Part shown: positions 27,921 through 35,638 of the stretch, in pieces | Position numbering within the stretch: position 1 is the first letter of the stretch | Layout: each line of letters begins with the position of its first letter | Source of the DNA: Arenibacter sp041392165 | Lineage (GTDB): Bacteria; Bacteroidota; Bacteroidia; Flavobacteriales; Flavobacteriaceae | Assembly: GCA_041392165.1 (NCBI GenBank) | Contig: JAWKMN010000002.1 | Span: forward strand, 124,001 to 188,000 | Length of the DNA stretch: 64,000 bases | Direction of reading: 5' to 3' | Position numbers and translations under genes: made by a program | Notes under the pieces: model-generated | Databases searched by the model: none | Told to the model about the DNA's origin: nothing | Seen by the model: only the letters and a program-made list of their open reading frames with translations

Positions 27921-28382
27921 AATTGTTTGGTTAATTTTTCCAAGACAAAATTCAGGTAGTATTAATTAACATTTTATGATATATGTCACTTAATTGGAAG
28001 GCATCGGGCCCGTTATGGACGATTGATGGGTTTTGTGTAACACATTGTAAGTTTTTCCGGTTAAAAATATGTTTTAAGTATCTAATGGGATTGATGATTT
28101 TAATAAATAGAGTTGGACATATGCATTCAAAAAGGAATTCCAAATACATGTCCAAAAACCTTTTTTGTCCGTTGTATGAAATTAGCCCTAATCGTTTTGT
28201 CCAAATTGTAAATTCTTCAAAAAATGAAGTTTCTATTTCGGAAAAGTTCACGATATTGAGGCTTGAAAATTGAAGTAGCGCATAAAGGTCCTAAAAAATT
28301 ATCGATATGGAAATTTCTTTGTGACCCTTATATGCCATGTAGAATCGAATATGGGCAGGGACATTAAAAACCAAAATAATTC
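27921..28382. other. Intergenic region between porin and dehydratase genes
   Basis: About 460 bases, with overlapping open frames on both strands (27952-28251 minus, 27983-28273 plus) that show no recognisable domain or ribosome binding site; I do not call them genes. It holds a 14-bp operator-like site at 27976-27989. Confidence 0.5.
27976..27989. promoter_or_regulatory. Crp/Fnr-type operator before the porin gene
   Basis: ATGATATATGTCAC, matching ATGAY-N4-RTCAT except for the last base, ~56 bp upstream of the porin start. Third copy of the motif in this denitrification block. Confidence 0.45.
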
Positions 28383-30107
28383 ATGGAAAAAGAGGACGGG
28401 AAAAAGTTGAGAAGCGGCCACTGGTTTGGCCGTAGCGGCAAAGACGGATTTATCTATCGTGCCTGGATGAAGAACCAGGGGATACCGGATTACGAGTTCA
28501 ACAACAAACCGGTGATCGGCATCTGCAATACCTGGTCCGAGCTTACCCCTTGCAATGGTCATTTTAGGGAGCTGGCAGAATCCGTGAAGAAGGGTATTTG
28601 GGAAGCCGGTGGATTTCCGGTGGAATTCCCGGTAATGTCCTTGGGGGAAACCATTATGAAGCCTACGGCTATGCTCTATAGAAATCTGGCCAGTATGGAT
28701 GTGGAGGAGAGCATACGCGCAAATCCTTTGGACGGTGTTGTATTGTTATGTGGGTGTGACAAGACCACCCCTTCCCTGGTCATGGGGGCCTGTAGTGTAG
28801 ATATCCCGACCATAGTGGTATCCGGTGGTCCTATGCTGACGGGCAAATACCGGGGGAAAAATATTGGGACCAGTGATATTTGGCGTTATCATGACGACGT
28901 TAGGGAAGGTAAATTGGAGAATTCGGAGCTGAGGAATATAGAGGCGGCCATGTGCCGTAGTGACGGGCACTGTGCCGTTATGGGTACGGCCTCTTCCATG
29001 GCATGCATGGTAGAGGCGTTGGGGCTGAGTTTACCGGAGAATGCAGCTATCCCGGCGGCCGATGCCCGTAGAAAGGTATTGGCGCAGTTGAGCGGACTGC
29101 GCATCGTGGAGATGGTGAGGGAAGATCTTAAATTATCCGATATATTGACCATAAAGGCGTTTGAAAATGCCATAAAGGTCAACGCGGCCATAGGTGGTTC
29201 CACCAACTTTGTGATTCATCTTTTGGCCATAGCCGGAAGGATCGGGGTTCCTTTAAAATTGGAGGATTTCAACAGGCTTTCGGCCAATATCCCCCTGATC
29301 GCCAATCTGCAGCCTTCCGGCAAGCACTTTATGGAGGATCTGTTTTATGCCGGTGGCCTGCCCGCAGTGCTAAAGGAGCTAAAGGACATTCTGAACAATG
29401 ATGTAATTACTGCAAATGGCAAAACCATTGGGGAGAATTATCAGAAAGCACAAAATTACGATAAGGACGTTATTGGAAGTGTCCATAAACCTTTTAACGA
29501 TGCTACGGGACTGGCCATTCTTACCGGTAACCTCGCCGAAAACGGGGCGGTAATAAAGCCCTCGGCGGCAAGTGCCCATTTGTTGAAACATACGGGCAGG
29601 GCGGTTGTCTTTGAGAATATTGAAGATTATAAGGCCAGGATCGATACCGACGAACTGGAAGTGGACGAAAGCTGTGTTTTGGTGCTAAAAAATGTGGGTC
29701 CGAAGGGATATCCCGGTATGCCAGAAGTTGGGAATATGGGCCTCCCCAAGAAGCTTTTGGAGAAGGGCGTTAAGGATATGGTCCGTATTTCGGATGGGCG
29801 TATGAGCGGTACCGGGTTTGGAACGGTAGTGCTGCACGTATCCCCTGAGGCAGCTATGGGCGGAAATTTTTCCGTGATAGAAAATGGGGATATGATAAGC
29901 CTGGATGTACATAATCGAAGTCTGACTGTTGCCATATCCGACGAAGAATTGGAAAAGCGTAAGAAAAATAGAAAAATATTGCCGCCTATCGTAGACCGGG
30001 GATATGTTAATTTATATATAAACCATGTACAGCAGGCACATATGGGCGCGGACATGGATTTTTTAAGGGGAAAATCCGGGAGCGAGGTCGCTAGGGATTC
30101 CCATTAA
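28383..30107 (+). CDS. IlvD/EDD-family sugar-acid dehydratase (arabinonate/xylonate-type)
   Basis: 574 residues. It belongs to the [2Fe-2S] pentonate/hexonate dehydratases: the three cluster Cys fit positions ~57 (Leu-Thr-Pro-Cys-Asn), ~125 (Cys-Gly-Cys-Asp-Lys-Thr-Thr-Pro) and ~197 (Asp-Gly-His-Cys-Ala-Val-Met-Gly), with the Asp-Lys at 126-127 for Mg binding and a Ser in Asp-Gly-Arg-Met-Ser-Gly near 476. The Trp-Ser-Glu-Leu-Thr-Pro-Cys motif favours sugar acids over dihydroxyisovalerate. Product would be a 2-keto-3-deoxy acid. It is followed by an SDR dehydrogenase (10 bp) and a lactonase, a complete oxidative sugar module. The exact sugar is not readable. Confidence 0.85.
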   Translation: MEKEDGKKLRSGHWFGRSGKDGFIYRAWMKNQGIPDYEFNNKPVIGICNTWSELTPCNGHFRELAESVKKGIWEAGGFPVEFPVMSLGETIMKPTAMLYRNLASMDVEESIRANPLDGVVLLCGCDKTTPSLVMGACSVDIPTIVVSGGPMLTGKYRGKNIGTSDIWRYHDDVREGKLENSELRNIEAAMCRSDGHCAVMGTASSMACMVEALGLSLPENAAIPAADARRKVLAQLSGLRIVEMVREDLKLSDILTIKAFENAIKVNAAIGGSTNFVIHLLAIAGRIGVPLKLEDFNRLSANIPLIANLQPSGKHFMEDLFYAGGLPAVLKELKDILNNDVITANGKTIGENYQKAQNYDKDVIGSVHKPFNDATGLAILTGNLAENGAVIKPSAASAHLLKHTGRAVVFENIEDYKARIDTDELEVDESCVLVLKNVGPKGYPGMPEVGNMGLPKKLLEKGVKDMVRISDGRMSGTGFGTVVLHVSPEAAMGGNFSVIENGDMISLDVHNRSLTVAISDEELEKRKKNRKILPPIVDRGYVNLYINHVQQAHMGADMDFLRGKSGSEVARDSH

Positions 30108-30117
30108 TCGAGCTATT

Positions 30118-30894
30118 ATGGATTTTAAGAATAAAGTGGCCATTGTTACGGGAGCTGGGCAGGGTATCGGTCTGGAAATCTGTAGACAATTGGTGGCCCA
30201 GGGGGGGCATGTGATTTTGAATGACCTGGATGCCGTTCTTGTCCATGAGGCGGTTGCAAAAATAGATCTAAAGAACGGAAAATGTATTCCTTTTATTGGG
30301 GATTCAGGGGATATAGCGGTCATAAGGCAAATGGTGGATACGGCGGTTACGGCGTATGGTAAACTGGATATAGTGGTTGCCAATGCCGGGATTACGCTCT
30401 TTGGGGAATTCCTTGGCTATGCCCCAGAATCGTTCTTTGAGGTGATGAGAGTAAATTTGGGGGGGAGTTTCTTTTTGGCCCAGGCAGCTGCCAAACAGAT
30501 GAAAAAGCAGGGTCTTGGCGGTTCCATCCTTTTTATGTCCTCTGTAACCGGGCATCAGGCACATGAAAATTTGGCGGCCTATGGGATGAGCAAGGCCGCC
30601 TTGGAAATGTTGGCCAAAAATTTGGTCATTGAGCTATCGCCCTATAAAATAACAATAAATACGGTGGCCCCCGGCGCTACCTTGACCGAGAGGACCATGA
30701 AGGATGAAGATTATTTGGGGACTTGGCAGAACATTACGCCATTGGGCAGACCGGCATCTGTAGATGATATTGCCCGGGCCGTTCTGTTTATGGTCTCAGA
30801 TAATGCCAAACATATAACGGGACAAAGTTTAGTGATCGATGGGGGTTGGACGTCGGTGAGTCCGTCCCCTTATAAAAATAATGGTCGGTCTTAA
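30118..30894 (+). CDS. Short-chain dehydrogenase (probable aldose 1-dehydrogenase)
   Basis: 258 residues, classical SDR: Thr-Gly-Ala-Gly-Gln-Gly-Ile-Gly at ~11-18, Asn-Ala-Gly near 90, catalytic Ser in Met-Ser-Ser near 141, and Tyr-Gly-Met-Ser-Lys near 156-160. The C-terminus, Ile-Asp-Gly-Gly-Trp, is standard. With a dehydratase before it and a lactonase after it, oxidation of an aldose at C1 to a lactone is the probable reaction (inference). It starts 10 bp after the dehydratase stop. Confidence 0.83.
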   Translation: MDFKNKVAIVTGAGQGIGLEICRQLVAQGGHVILNDLDAVLVHEAVAKIDLKNGKCIPFIGDSGDIAVIRQMVDTAVTAYGKLDIVVANAGITLFGEFLGYAPESFFEVMRVNLGGSFFLAQAAAKQMKKQGLGGSILFMSSVTGHQAHENLAAYGMSKAALEMLAKNLVIELSPYKITINTVAPGATLTERTMKDEDYLGTWQNITPLGRPASVDDIARAVLFMVSDNAKHITGQSLVIDGGWTSVSPSPYKNNGRS

Positions 30895-30944
30895 TTTTCT
30901 TAATGCATTTAACAATCAATAACTTATAATAGAATTTAAAAAAT

Positions 30945-31826
30945 ATGGATCCGGAAGTAGTTAGTGGAATTATAAGCGAATTGGGGGAAGGACCCCTTTG
31001 GGACAACGAGAATAAACAGATATGTTGGGTAGATATTTTAAATGGAAATATCCATGAATGGTCCCCTAAAAACAATACTTCCAATACTATTCCGGTAGGC
31101 CAAATGATAGGTGCCATGGCGATTTCCACCAATGGGCATTATATGGCGGCCATGAAGGACGGCTTTGGGTTTGTAAACCGTAAGACCGGGAAAGTTGAGA
31201 TGGTAGCGAACCCCGAGAAAGAATTACCTGAAAACAGATTTAATGATGGGAAGTGCGATCCTGCTGGGCGTTTTTGGGCAGGGACCATGCCGCTGGCGGA
31301 AGATGATTCCTCCGGAAGTCTTTATGTGCTGGATGCTTCATTAAATGTAGGGAAAAAGGAATCCAATATTAGCGTTTCCAATGGTCTGGCCTGGAGCCTT
31401 GATCATAAAACAATGTATTTTATAGACTCTCCCACCCGGAAAGTAGTGGGTTACGATTACGATAAGGCCAGTGGGGAATTGACCAACAAAAGAACGGTCG
31501 TTTTCATTGCAGAGGAAGACGGTTTTCCTGATGGGATGACCATAGACCATGAGGGCATGTTATGGGTGGCGCATTGGGGAGGTTGGCAAGTGGCCCGCTA
31601 TGATCCTGGAACGGGAAAAAAATTATGTTCCATTGCCATACCGGTATCCCAAGTTACTTCCTGTGCCTTTGGGGGCGAAACCATGGAAGATCTCTATATA
31701 ACTTCGGCGAGGAAGGGACTTAGTAAAGAAGAACTGGAGAAACAGCCCTTGGCAGGATCCTTATTTGTGGTTAGGAAATGTGGCCATAAGGGACTTCCGG
31801 CCTATAGGTTTGAGGCCATGGGCTAG
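30945..31826 (+). CDS. SMP-30/gluconolactonase family lactonase
   Basis: 293 residues forming a six-bladed propeller. Metal ligands can be placed: Glu in Leu-Gly-Glu-Gly-Pro near 15, Asn in Arg-Phe-Asn-Asp-Gly-Lys near 99-101, Asn in Val-Ser-Asn-Gly-Leu-Ala-Trp near 146, and Asp in Phe-Pro-Asp-Gly-Met near 197. The Trp-Ala-Gly-Thr-Met motif is typical. It would hydrolyse the aldonolactone made by the adjoining dehydrogenase. No signal peptide, so it is cytoplasmic. Confidence 0.86.
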   Translation: MDPEVVSGIISELGEGPLWDNENKQICWVDILNGNIHEWSPKNNTSNTIPVGQMIGAMAISTNGHYMAAMKDGFGFVNRKTGKVEMVANPEKELPENRFNDGKCDPAGRFWAGTMPLAEDDSSGSLYVLDASLNVGKKESNISVSNGLAWSLDHKTMYFIDSPTRKVVGYDYDKASGELTNKRTVVFIAEEDGFPDGMTIDHEGMLWVAHWGGWQVARYDPGTGKKLCSIAIPVSQVTSCAFGGETMEDLYITSARKGLSKEELEKQPLAGSLFVVRKCGHKGLPAYRFEAMG

Positions 31827-32319
31827 TTGTCTATCTTCCGTGTTGTTTAAGTGGCCGTTATTTTTTGTCTGGCCAAGGCAAAAAAATTGGTCGCTTTGAT
31901 AGGAGGTGCTTTTTTGCACCGATTGAGAAGTTGCACATAATATGGAAAGGGTTGAGCCCGGGCCTAGGAATTCTGCCCAGCGGAATAATGGATGTTTTTG
32001 GATAATATTGATTTAGCCGTTTTAGGTTTTTTTGTTTCCACTCACCAGAATCCAAATCTTTATGGTTTCTGGATTGATCTTGTGGTATAGTTGTGGGGAA
32101 ATATATTCCAAACGCCACACATTCCAATTATAAACCAGAAAATGAAGATGAATAGGTCTCGACTGCGCTCGGCCTGACAAACCTTGATACGCTCAACTGT
32201 AGCTGTCCAATGTTAGGCCGGTTACCCTGGTAGAAATATTAATTTTAATATTTGGTAATCCTTGGTTTTCGTTTCGTTTTAAAGCAACTTACCTTTTTTG
32301 ACCTGTGTTCTTAAAGGTA
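31827..32319. other. Intergenic region, 490 bp, with a repeat-like motif
   Basis: I see no credible gene. An open minus-strand stretch (31858-32127) has no start context or domain. A palindrome-like motif lies at 32154-32175. Confidence 0.45.
32154..32175. repeat. Possible REP-like intergenic motif
   Basis: AGGTCTCGACTGCGCTCGGC plus CT: GC-rich, ends AGG/CCT, with CGA and TCG as inner arms. It resembles short extragenic repeats I have seen in flavobacterial genomes. Only one copy was found in the window, so repeat status is uncertain. Confidence 0.3.
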
Positions 32320-33204
32320 TTACCCCAGTTTTTCCCTAAAAAAATCGATGGTTCGTTCCCAGGCCAATTCAGCGGCTTCCCGATCATATCTCGGTGTGGT
32401 ATCATTGTGGAAACCGTGGTTTGTCTTAGGATATATATAGGCTTTGTATTCTTTGCCATATCTCTTTAGGGCCTCCTCATAGGCCGGCCACCCTTCGTTG
32501 ACGCGTGTATCCAATTCCCCAAAATGGAGCAATAAGGGGGCGTTAATCTTATCAATATCCGCTGTTGGCTGCCCTCCGTAGAAAGGAACGGAAGCTCCTA
32601 AATTGGGCACCTTTACCGCCATCATATTGGAAATCCAACCGCCAAAACAGAATCCTACCACACCAACATTGCCGGAACACTCTGGATGGGTTTTCAAATA
32701 TTCAAAGGCAGCGATAAAATCCTCCAACATTTCATCCCGATTTCGTTTGCTTTGCAGTGCCCTGCCCTCATCGTCATTACCGGGATAACCGCCTAGAGGA
32801 GTCAGTGCGTCCGGGGCCAAGGACAGGAATCCAGCGAGGCCTGCCCTACGTCCTACATCTTCTATGTGCGGATTCAATCCACGGTTTTCGTGGACCACGA
32901 TTATCCCCGGAAGTTTTACCTTGTTACCGGCAGGCCTGGAAAGCAGGCCCTTGATTGAGCCGCCCCCTTTTGGGGAATCGTAATGGATATATTCCGATTT
33001 TAATTTTGGATCATCCGGGCTTATCTGGATTTTTTTTACGTAATCGGGAGAAATAAAGCTAAGAAGTGAGGCTACCGTTACTCCCCCGACCGCATAGGTC
33101 GATAATTTATCCATAAACAGCCTTCTGCTTAGCCTGTTGTGGGCATAATCGTCATATAAGTCAAAAACCTCTTGTTTAATATCTTCTTTTTTCAATGGTT
33201 TCAT
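32320..33204 (-). CDS. Dienelactone hydrolase family protein
   Basis: 294 residues. After an N-terminal helix with Arg-Arg and a hydrophobic stretch (~36-52, Arg-Leu-Ser-Arg-Arg-Leu-Phe before it, similar to a Tat-like or membrane-anchored form), the hydrolase domain shows a Cys nucleophile in Gly-Phe-Cys-Phe-Gly-Gly (Cys ~186), Asp ~232 in Gly-Glu-Leu-Asp-Thr-Arg and His ~263 or ~266 in Asn-His-Gly-Phe-His. A Cys nucleophile with these partners is the hallmark of carboxymethylenebutenolidase-type enzymes. The natural substrate is unknown; the neighbourhood gives no clear partner. Confidence 0.83.
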   Translation of the reverse strand: MKPLKKEDIKQEVFDLYDDYAHNRLSRRLFMDKLSTYAVGGVTVASLLSFISPDYVKKIQISPDDPKLKSEYIHYDSPKGGGSIKGLLSRPAGNKVKLPGIIVVHENRGLNPHIEDVGRRAGLAGFLSLAPDALTPLGGYPGNDDEGRALQSKRNRDEMLEDFIAAFEYLKTHPECSGNVGVVGFCFGGWISNMMAVKVPNLGASVPFYGGQPTADIDKINAPLLLHFGELDTRVNEGWPAYEEALKRYGKEYKAYIYPKTNHGFHNDTTPRYDREAAELAWERTIDFFREKLG

Positions 33205-33665
33205 GAGCGTTATTTTATGGTTGAATGTTCCTTTTATTGTCTAGATTCCTTAAAATATTCACTTAATCATATTATTGTCGGACCAATATGGCAGGATGCT
33301 TTTGAAAAGAATTTACAGAACTCCATTGCTTGTATTTGATGCATTCTTGGTAAACTACCTCGGGGCAATCCAGGCAGGCCCTCGAGGCATTGAAGGGAAC
33401 TTTATTTTTAAATCTCGATTTCCGGGTAAAATGGAGTTTTGAAACAACAGTACCTATTAAAAGTATGAAATTAGTCTTAACTTTTAAAGGGATTTGTGAA
33501 TTCAGCCTTAATTTATTGTTTTCAAAGTACCGGAAGAAATGATATTTATCAATATCACTTCTCAATATAAAATGAATTTCGGAGTATCAATTTTAATTTT
33601 GATTATATTTGGTGCCGGTTCACTGGTAAACAGTACCGTAATAGCTTTCCCCCAAAATAAGTGTA
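33205..33665. other. Intergenic region of ~460 bp
   Basis: One open minus-strand stretch (33272-33565) ends with a Cys-Leu-Asp-Cys-Pro segment and could be the remnant of a Cys-containing gene, but it has no recognised family and I do not call it. Confidence 0.4.
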
Positions 33666-34079
33666 TTGTGCATTGGCCGGTGTTGGGACTCCAACACTAG
33701 GTTTCACCCTATAATAGCTTTTAATTTGTTTGAACGATTGCTTTTTAAATTTGTTGAATATTTTCCGATTCTTGTGTTAAGCAATTTGGCGGTATCATGG
33801 CTATATAAAAAGGGGCATGAAAAGCTGATTTCCCTACAACAAGAGACTCTCGCCAATACAAGGCAATTAATCGTAAAGCTTCTAAATCCCATGATGGATA
33901 AACTCTATGATCGGGAACAATATCCTATGGCCGAGAGCCATTTTGATCCGGGGCAGATTGCCCATTTGGATTATAAAATTGATGGTTTGGTTATCGGTAT
34001 GGGCAATGATTATCCATTCAGAACAATTGATTTATCAGGAAAGGGAACCACTCATAAAAGATTATTGGACAATATATGA
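33666..34079 (+). CDS. Hypothetical protein translationally coupled to response regulator
   Basis: Up to 137 residues. A helical N-terminal half (Leu-Phe-Glu-Arg-Leu-Leu-Phe-Lys-Phe-Val-Glu...) and a polar C-terminal half without a clear family; it is weakly like the PAS/sensor input segments that precede histidine kinases. The stop codon overlaps the next start (ATGA at 34076-34079), so it is almost surely translated with the response regulator. The exact start is not certain. It could be a partner, or the stump of a larger sensor. Confidence 0.45.
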   Translation: MCIGRCWDSNTRFHPIIAFNLFERLLFKFVEYFPILVLSNLAVSWLYKKGHEKLISLQQETLANTRQLIVKLLNPMMDKLYDREQYPMAESHFDPGQIAHLDYKIDGLVIGMGNDYPFRTIDLSGKGTTHKRLLDNI

Positions 34080-34501
34080 ATGACTTAAGCTTTTTTTTAA
34101 TCGATGATGATGAGATTTTTCGGTTTATAGTGAAGAATACTATTGCGGAAATAAATCCGGATATGAAGATTAAGTTTTTTTCCGATGGGGAACAGGGAAT
34201 CGATTTCCTAAGACAAAACCTGGGTACTGCAACCAATCTTCCTGATATTATCCTATTGGATGTAAATATGCCTTTTATGGACGGGTGGGAGTTTCTGAAC
34301 GAGTATAAATCCTTTCCAACGGAAATAAAAAAGAATATCAACATTTACCTGCTAACCTCTTCCAAAAACCCCCATGATATAAATATGGCCAAAAAAATCA
34401 GTGAACTTTCGGGTTACTTGGTAAAGCCGATATCCAAAGAGGGGATTAAAAATTTAATAGGTTATTTACCAACAAACGACTGGTACCAGAATGAATTTTA
34501 G
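34076..34501 (+). CDS. Single-domain response regulator receiver protein
   Basis: 141 residues with only a CheY-like receiver. Acidic pocket Asp-Asp-Asp at 10-12, phospho-acceptor Asp ~62 in Leu-Leu-Asp-Val-Asn-Met-Pro, Thr ~94 in Leu-Leu-Thr-Ser-Ser, and Lys ~117 in Val-Lys-Pro. There is no output domain. Its start overlaps the upstream small gene by 4 bp. No kinase is beside it, so it is probably served by a distant one. Confidence 0.85.
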   Translation: MNDLSFFLIDDDEIFRFIVKNTIAEINPDMKIKFFSDGEQGIDFLRQNLGTATNLPDIILLDVNMPFMDGWEFLNEYKSFPTEIKKNINIYLLTSSKNPHDINMAKKISELSGYLVKPISKEGIKNLIGYLPTNDWYQNEF

Positions 34502-34556
34502 ATGTTGATCTTTAGGTTGTTTGGGATATCGCATTACATGGCGTGAATTCAGGATA

Positions 34557-35312
34557 TCAGACGATTGTGACGACAATTCCCATATCCTCAAGTTTGTCCA
34601 GGACTGTTTTGGCAATACCCTTGTCCGTTATGATTTGGTCTACTTGTTCTAGGGCGCATATCCTGGCGAAGCTTTTCTTGCCAAATTTGGACGAATCGGC
34701 CAGGACAATGGTCTTTTGGGCGGATGCCAACATTTTTTTGTTGAGCTGTGCCTCTTCGAGGTTGGATGTGGTCAATCCGTATTCCAGGTCGATCCCGTCC
34801 ACCCCTAGGAAGAGTTTGCTGCAGGAAACGTTCTCCAGGATGTGCAGGGCATAGCTTCCGACAACGGAAGCGGAGCTGTGCCTGACGTAACCGCCCAGTT
34901 GGAGTGCATCTACCTCCTTGAATTTGATCAGTTCCAGTACGACGTATAGGGAGGATGTAATGGCCATTAGCTTTCCTATGGGCCTGATGGATTTTGCCAG
35001 TGCCTGCACAGTGGTTCCCGATCCTATGAGGATGGTGTCGTTCTCCACGATGAGCTTTGCGGCGGTGAGCGCAATTCCGCTTTTCTCCTCTACCGATATT
35101 TTCTCTTTTTCGGTCACGTGCCTGTCATTGATGTAGGGGTCCTCCAATGATGCCCCTCCATGGGTGCGGAACAACAGGCCCCTGTCCTCCAGAAATTTGA
35201 GGTCCTTCCTGATGGTAACGGCGGATACGCCGAGCGATCTGCCCAGGTCCAATACCTCGACATACTTTTCTTGATCTAGCTTGTCCAAAATGATCTGGTG
35301 TCTTTTCATCAT
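34557..35312 (-). CDS. glpR: DeoR/GlpR family transcriptional regulator
   Basis: 251 residues: N-terminal winged helix-turn-helix with Leu-Gly-Val-Ser-Ala-Val-Thr-Ile-Arg-Lys-Asp-Leu at ~27-38, the DeoR signature, and a sugar-phosphate sensor domain with Gly-Ser-Gly-Thr-Thr near 97-101 and Leu-Gly-Val-Asp-Gly-Ile near 168-173. It is divergent from glpD-glpK-glpF, so a glycerol-3-phosphate-responsive repressor of these genes is the most likely role. Two adjacent ATGs compete as start; a 10-bp palindrome overlaps them. Confidence 0.82.
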   Translation of the reverse strand: MMKRHQIILDKLDQEKYVEVLDLGRSLGVSAVTIRKDLKFLEDRGLLFRTHGGASLEDPYINDRHVTEKEKISVEEKSGIALTAAKLIVENDTILIGSGTTVQALAKSIRPIGKLMAITSSLYVVLELIKFKEVDALQLGGYVRHSSASVVGSYALHILENVSCSKLFLGVDGIDLEYGLTTSNLEEAQLNKKMLASAQKTIVLADSSKFGKKSFARICALEQVDQIITDKGIAKTVLDKLEDMGIVVTIV

Positions 35313-35320
35313 CGTACGAT
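35311..35320. promoter_or_regulatory. Short palindrome at the glpR start, possible autoregulatory site
   Basis: ATCGTACGAT is a perfect 10-bp palindrome over the glpR start region, and a related half-site, GATCGTAAAA, is found ~130 bp further toward glpD. These may be GlpR operators in the shared promoter region (35313-35638). The remaining bases of this gap are AT-rich with no gene. Confidence 0.3.
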
Positions 35321-35638
35321 TGGTTGTTTACGGGAGAAATAGGTTGCGGACGATCAATGGTGCCGTATAATCGAATGTACGCTCTCCCATTGATTCTTTT
35401 TTCCCGGGATCTTTGAGTGTTCCAAAATACAAAAAAAATTTCTCGATCGTAAAATATAGGGCAAAAGGGGGCCAAATACCTATTGGAAGGCCGCATTATA
35501 AGTTTTCCGGGGCCTTTATATTTTTCCGGGCCTTGTTTTATGGTACCGATAAGTTTCGTAATTCTTCATTTTAATATCAAATACTTTTGTTTTAACGATA
35601 TTTTGGTTAATATTGGCTTGAATTGAAAATTTTCATAA

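Noticed and set aside
27952..28273. Two overlapping open frames on opposite strands upstream of the dehydratase gene
   Set aside because: Neither has a recognisable domain, and they contain the operator-like site; treated as intergenic.
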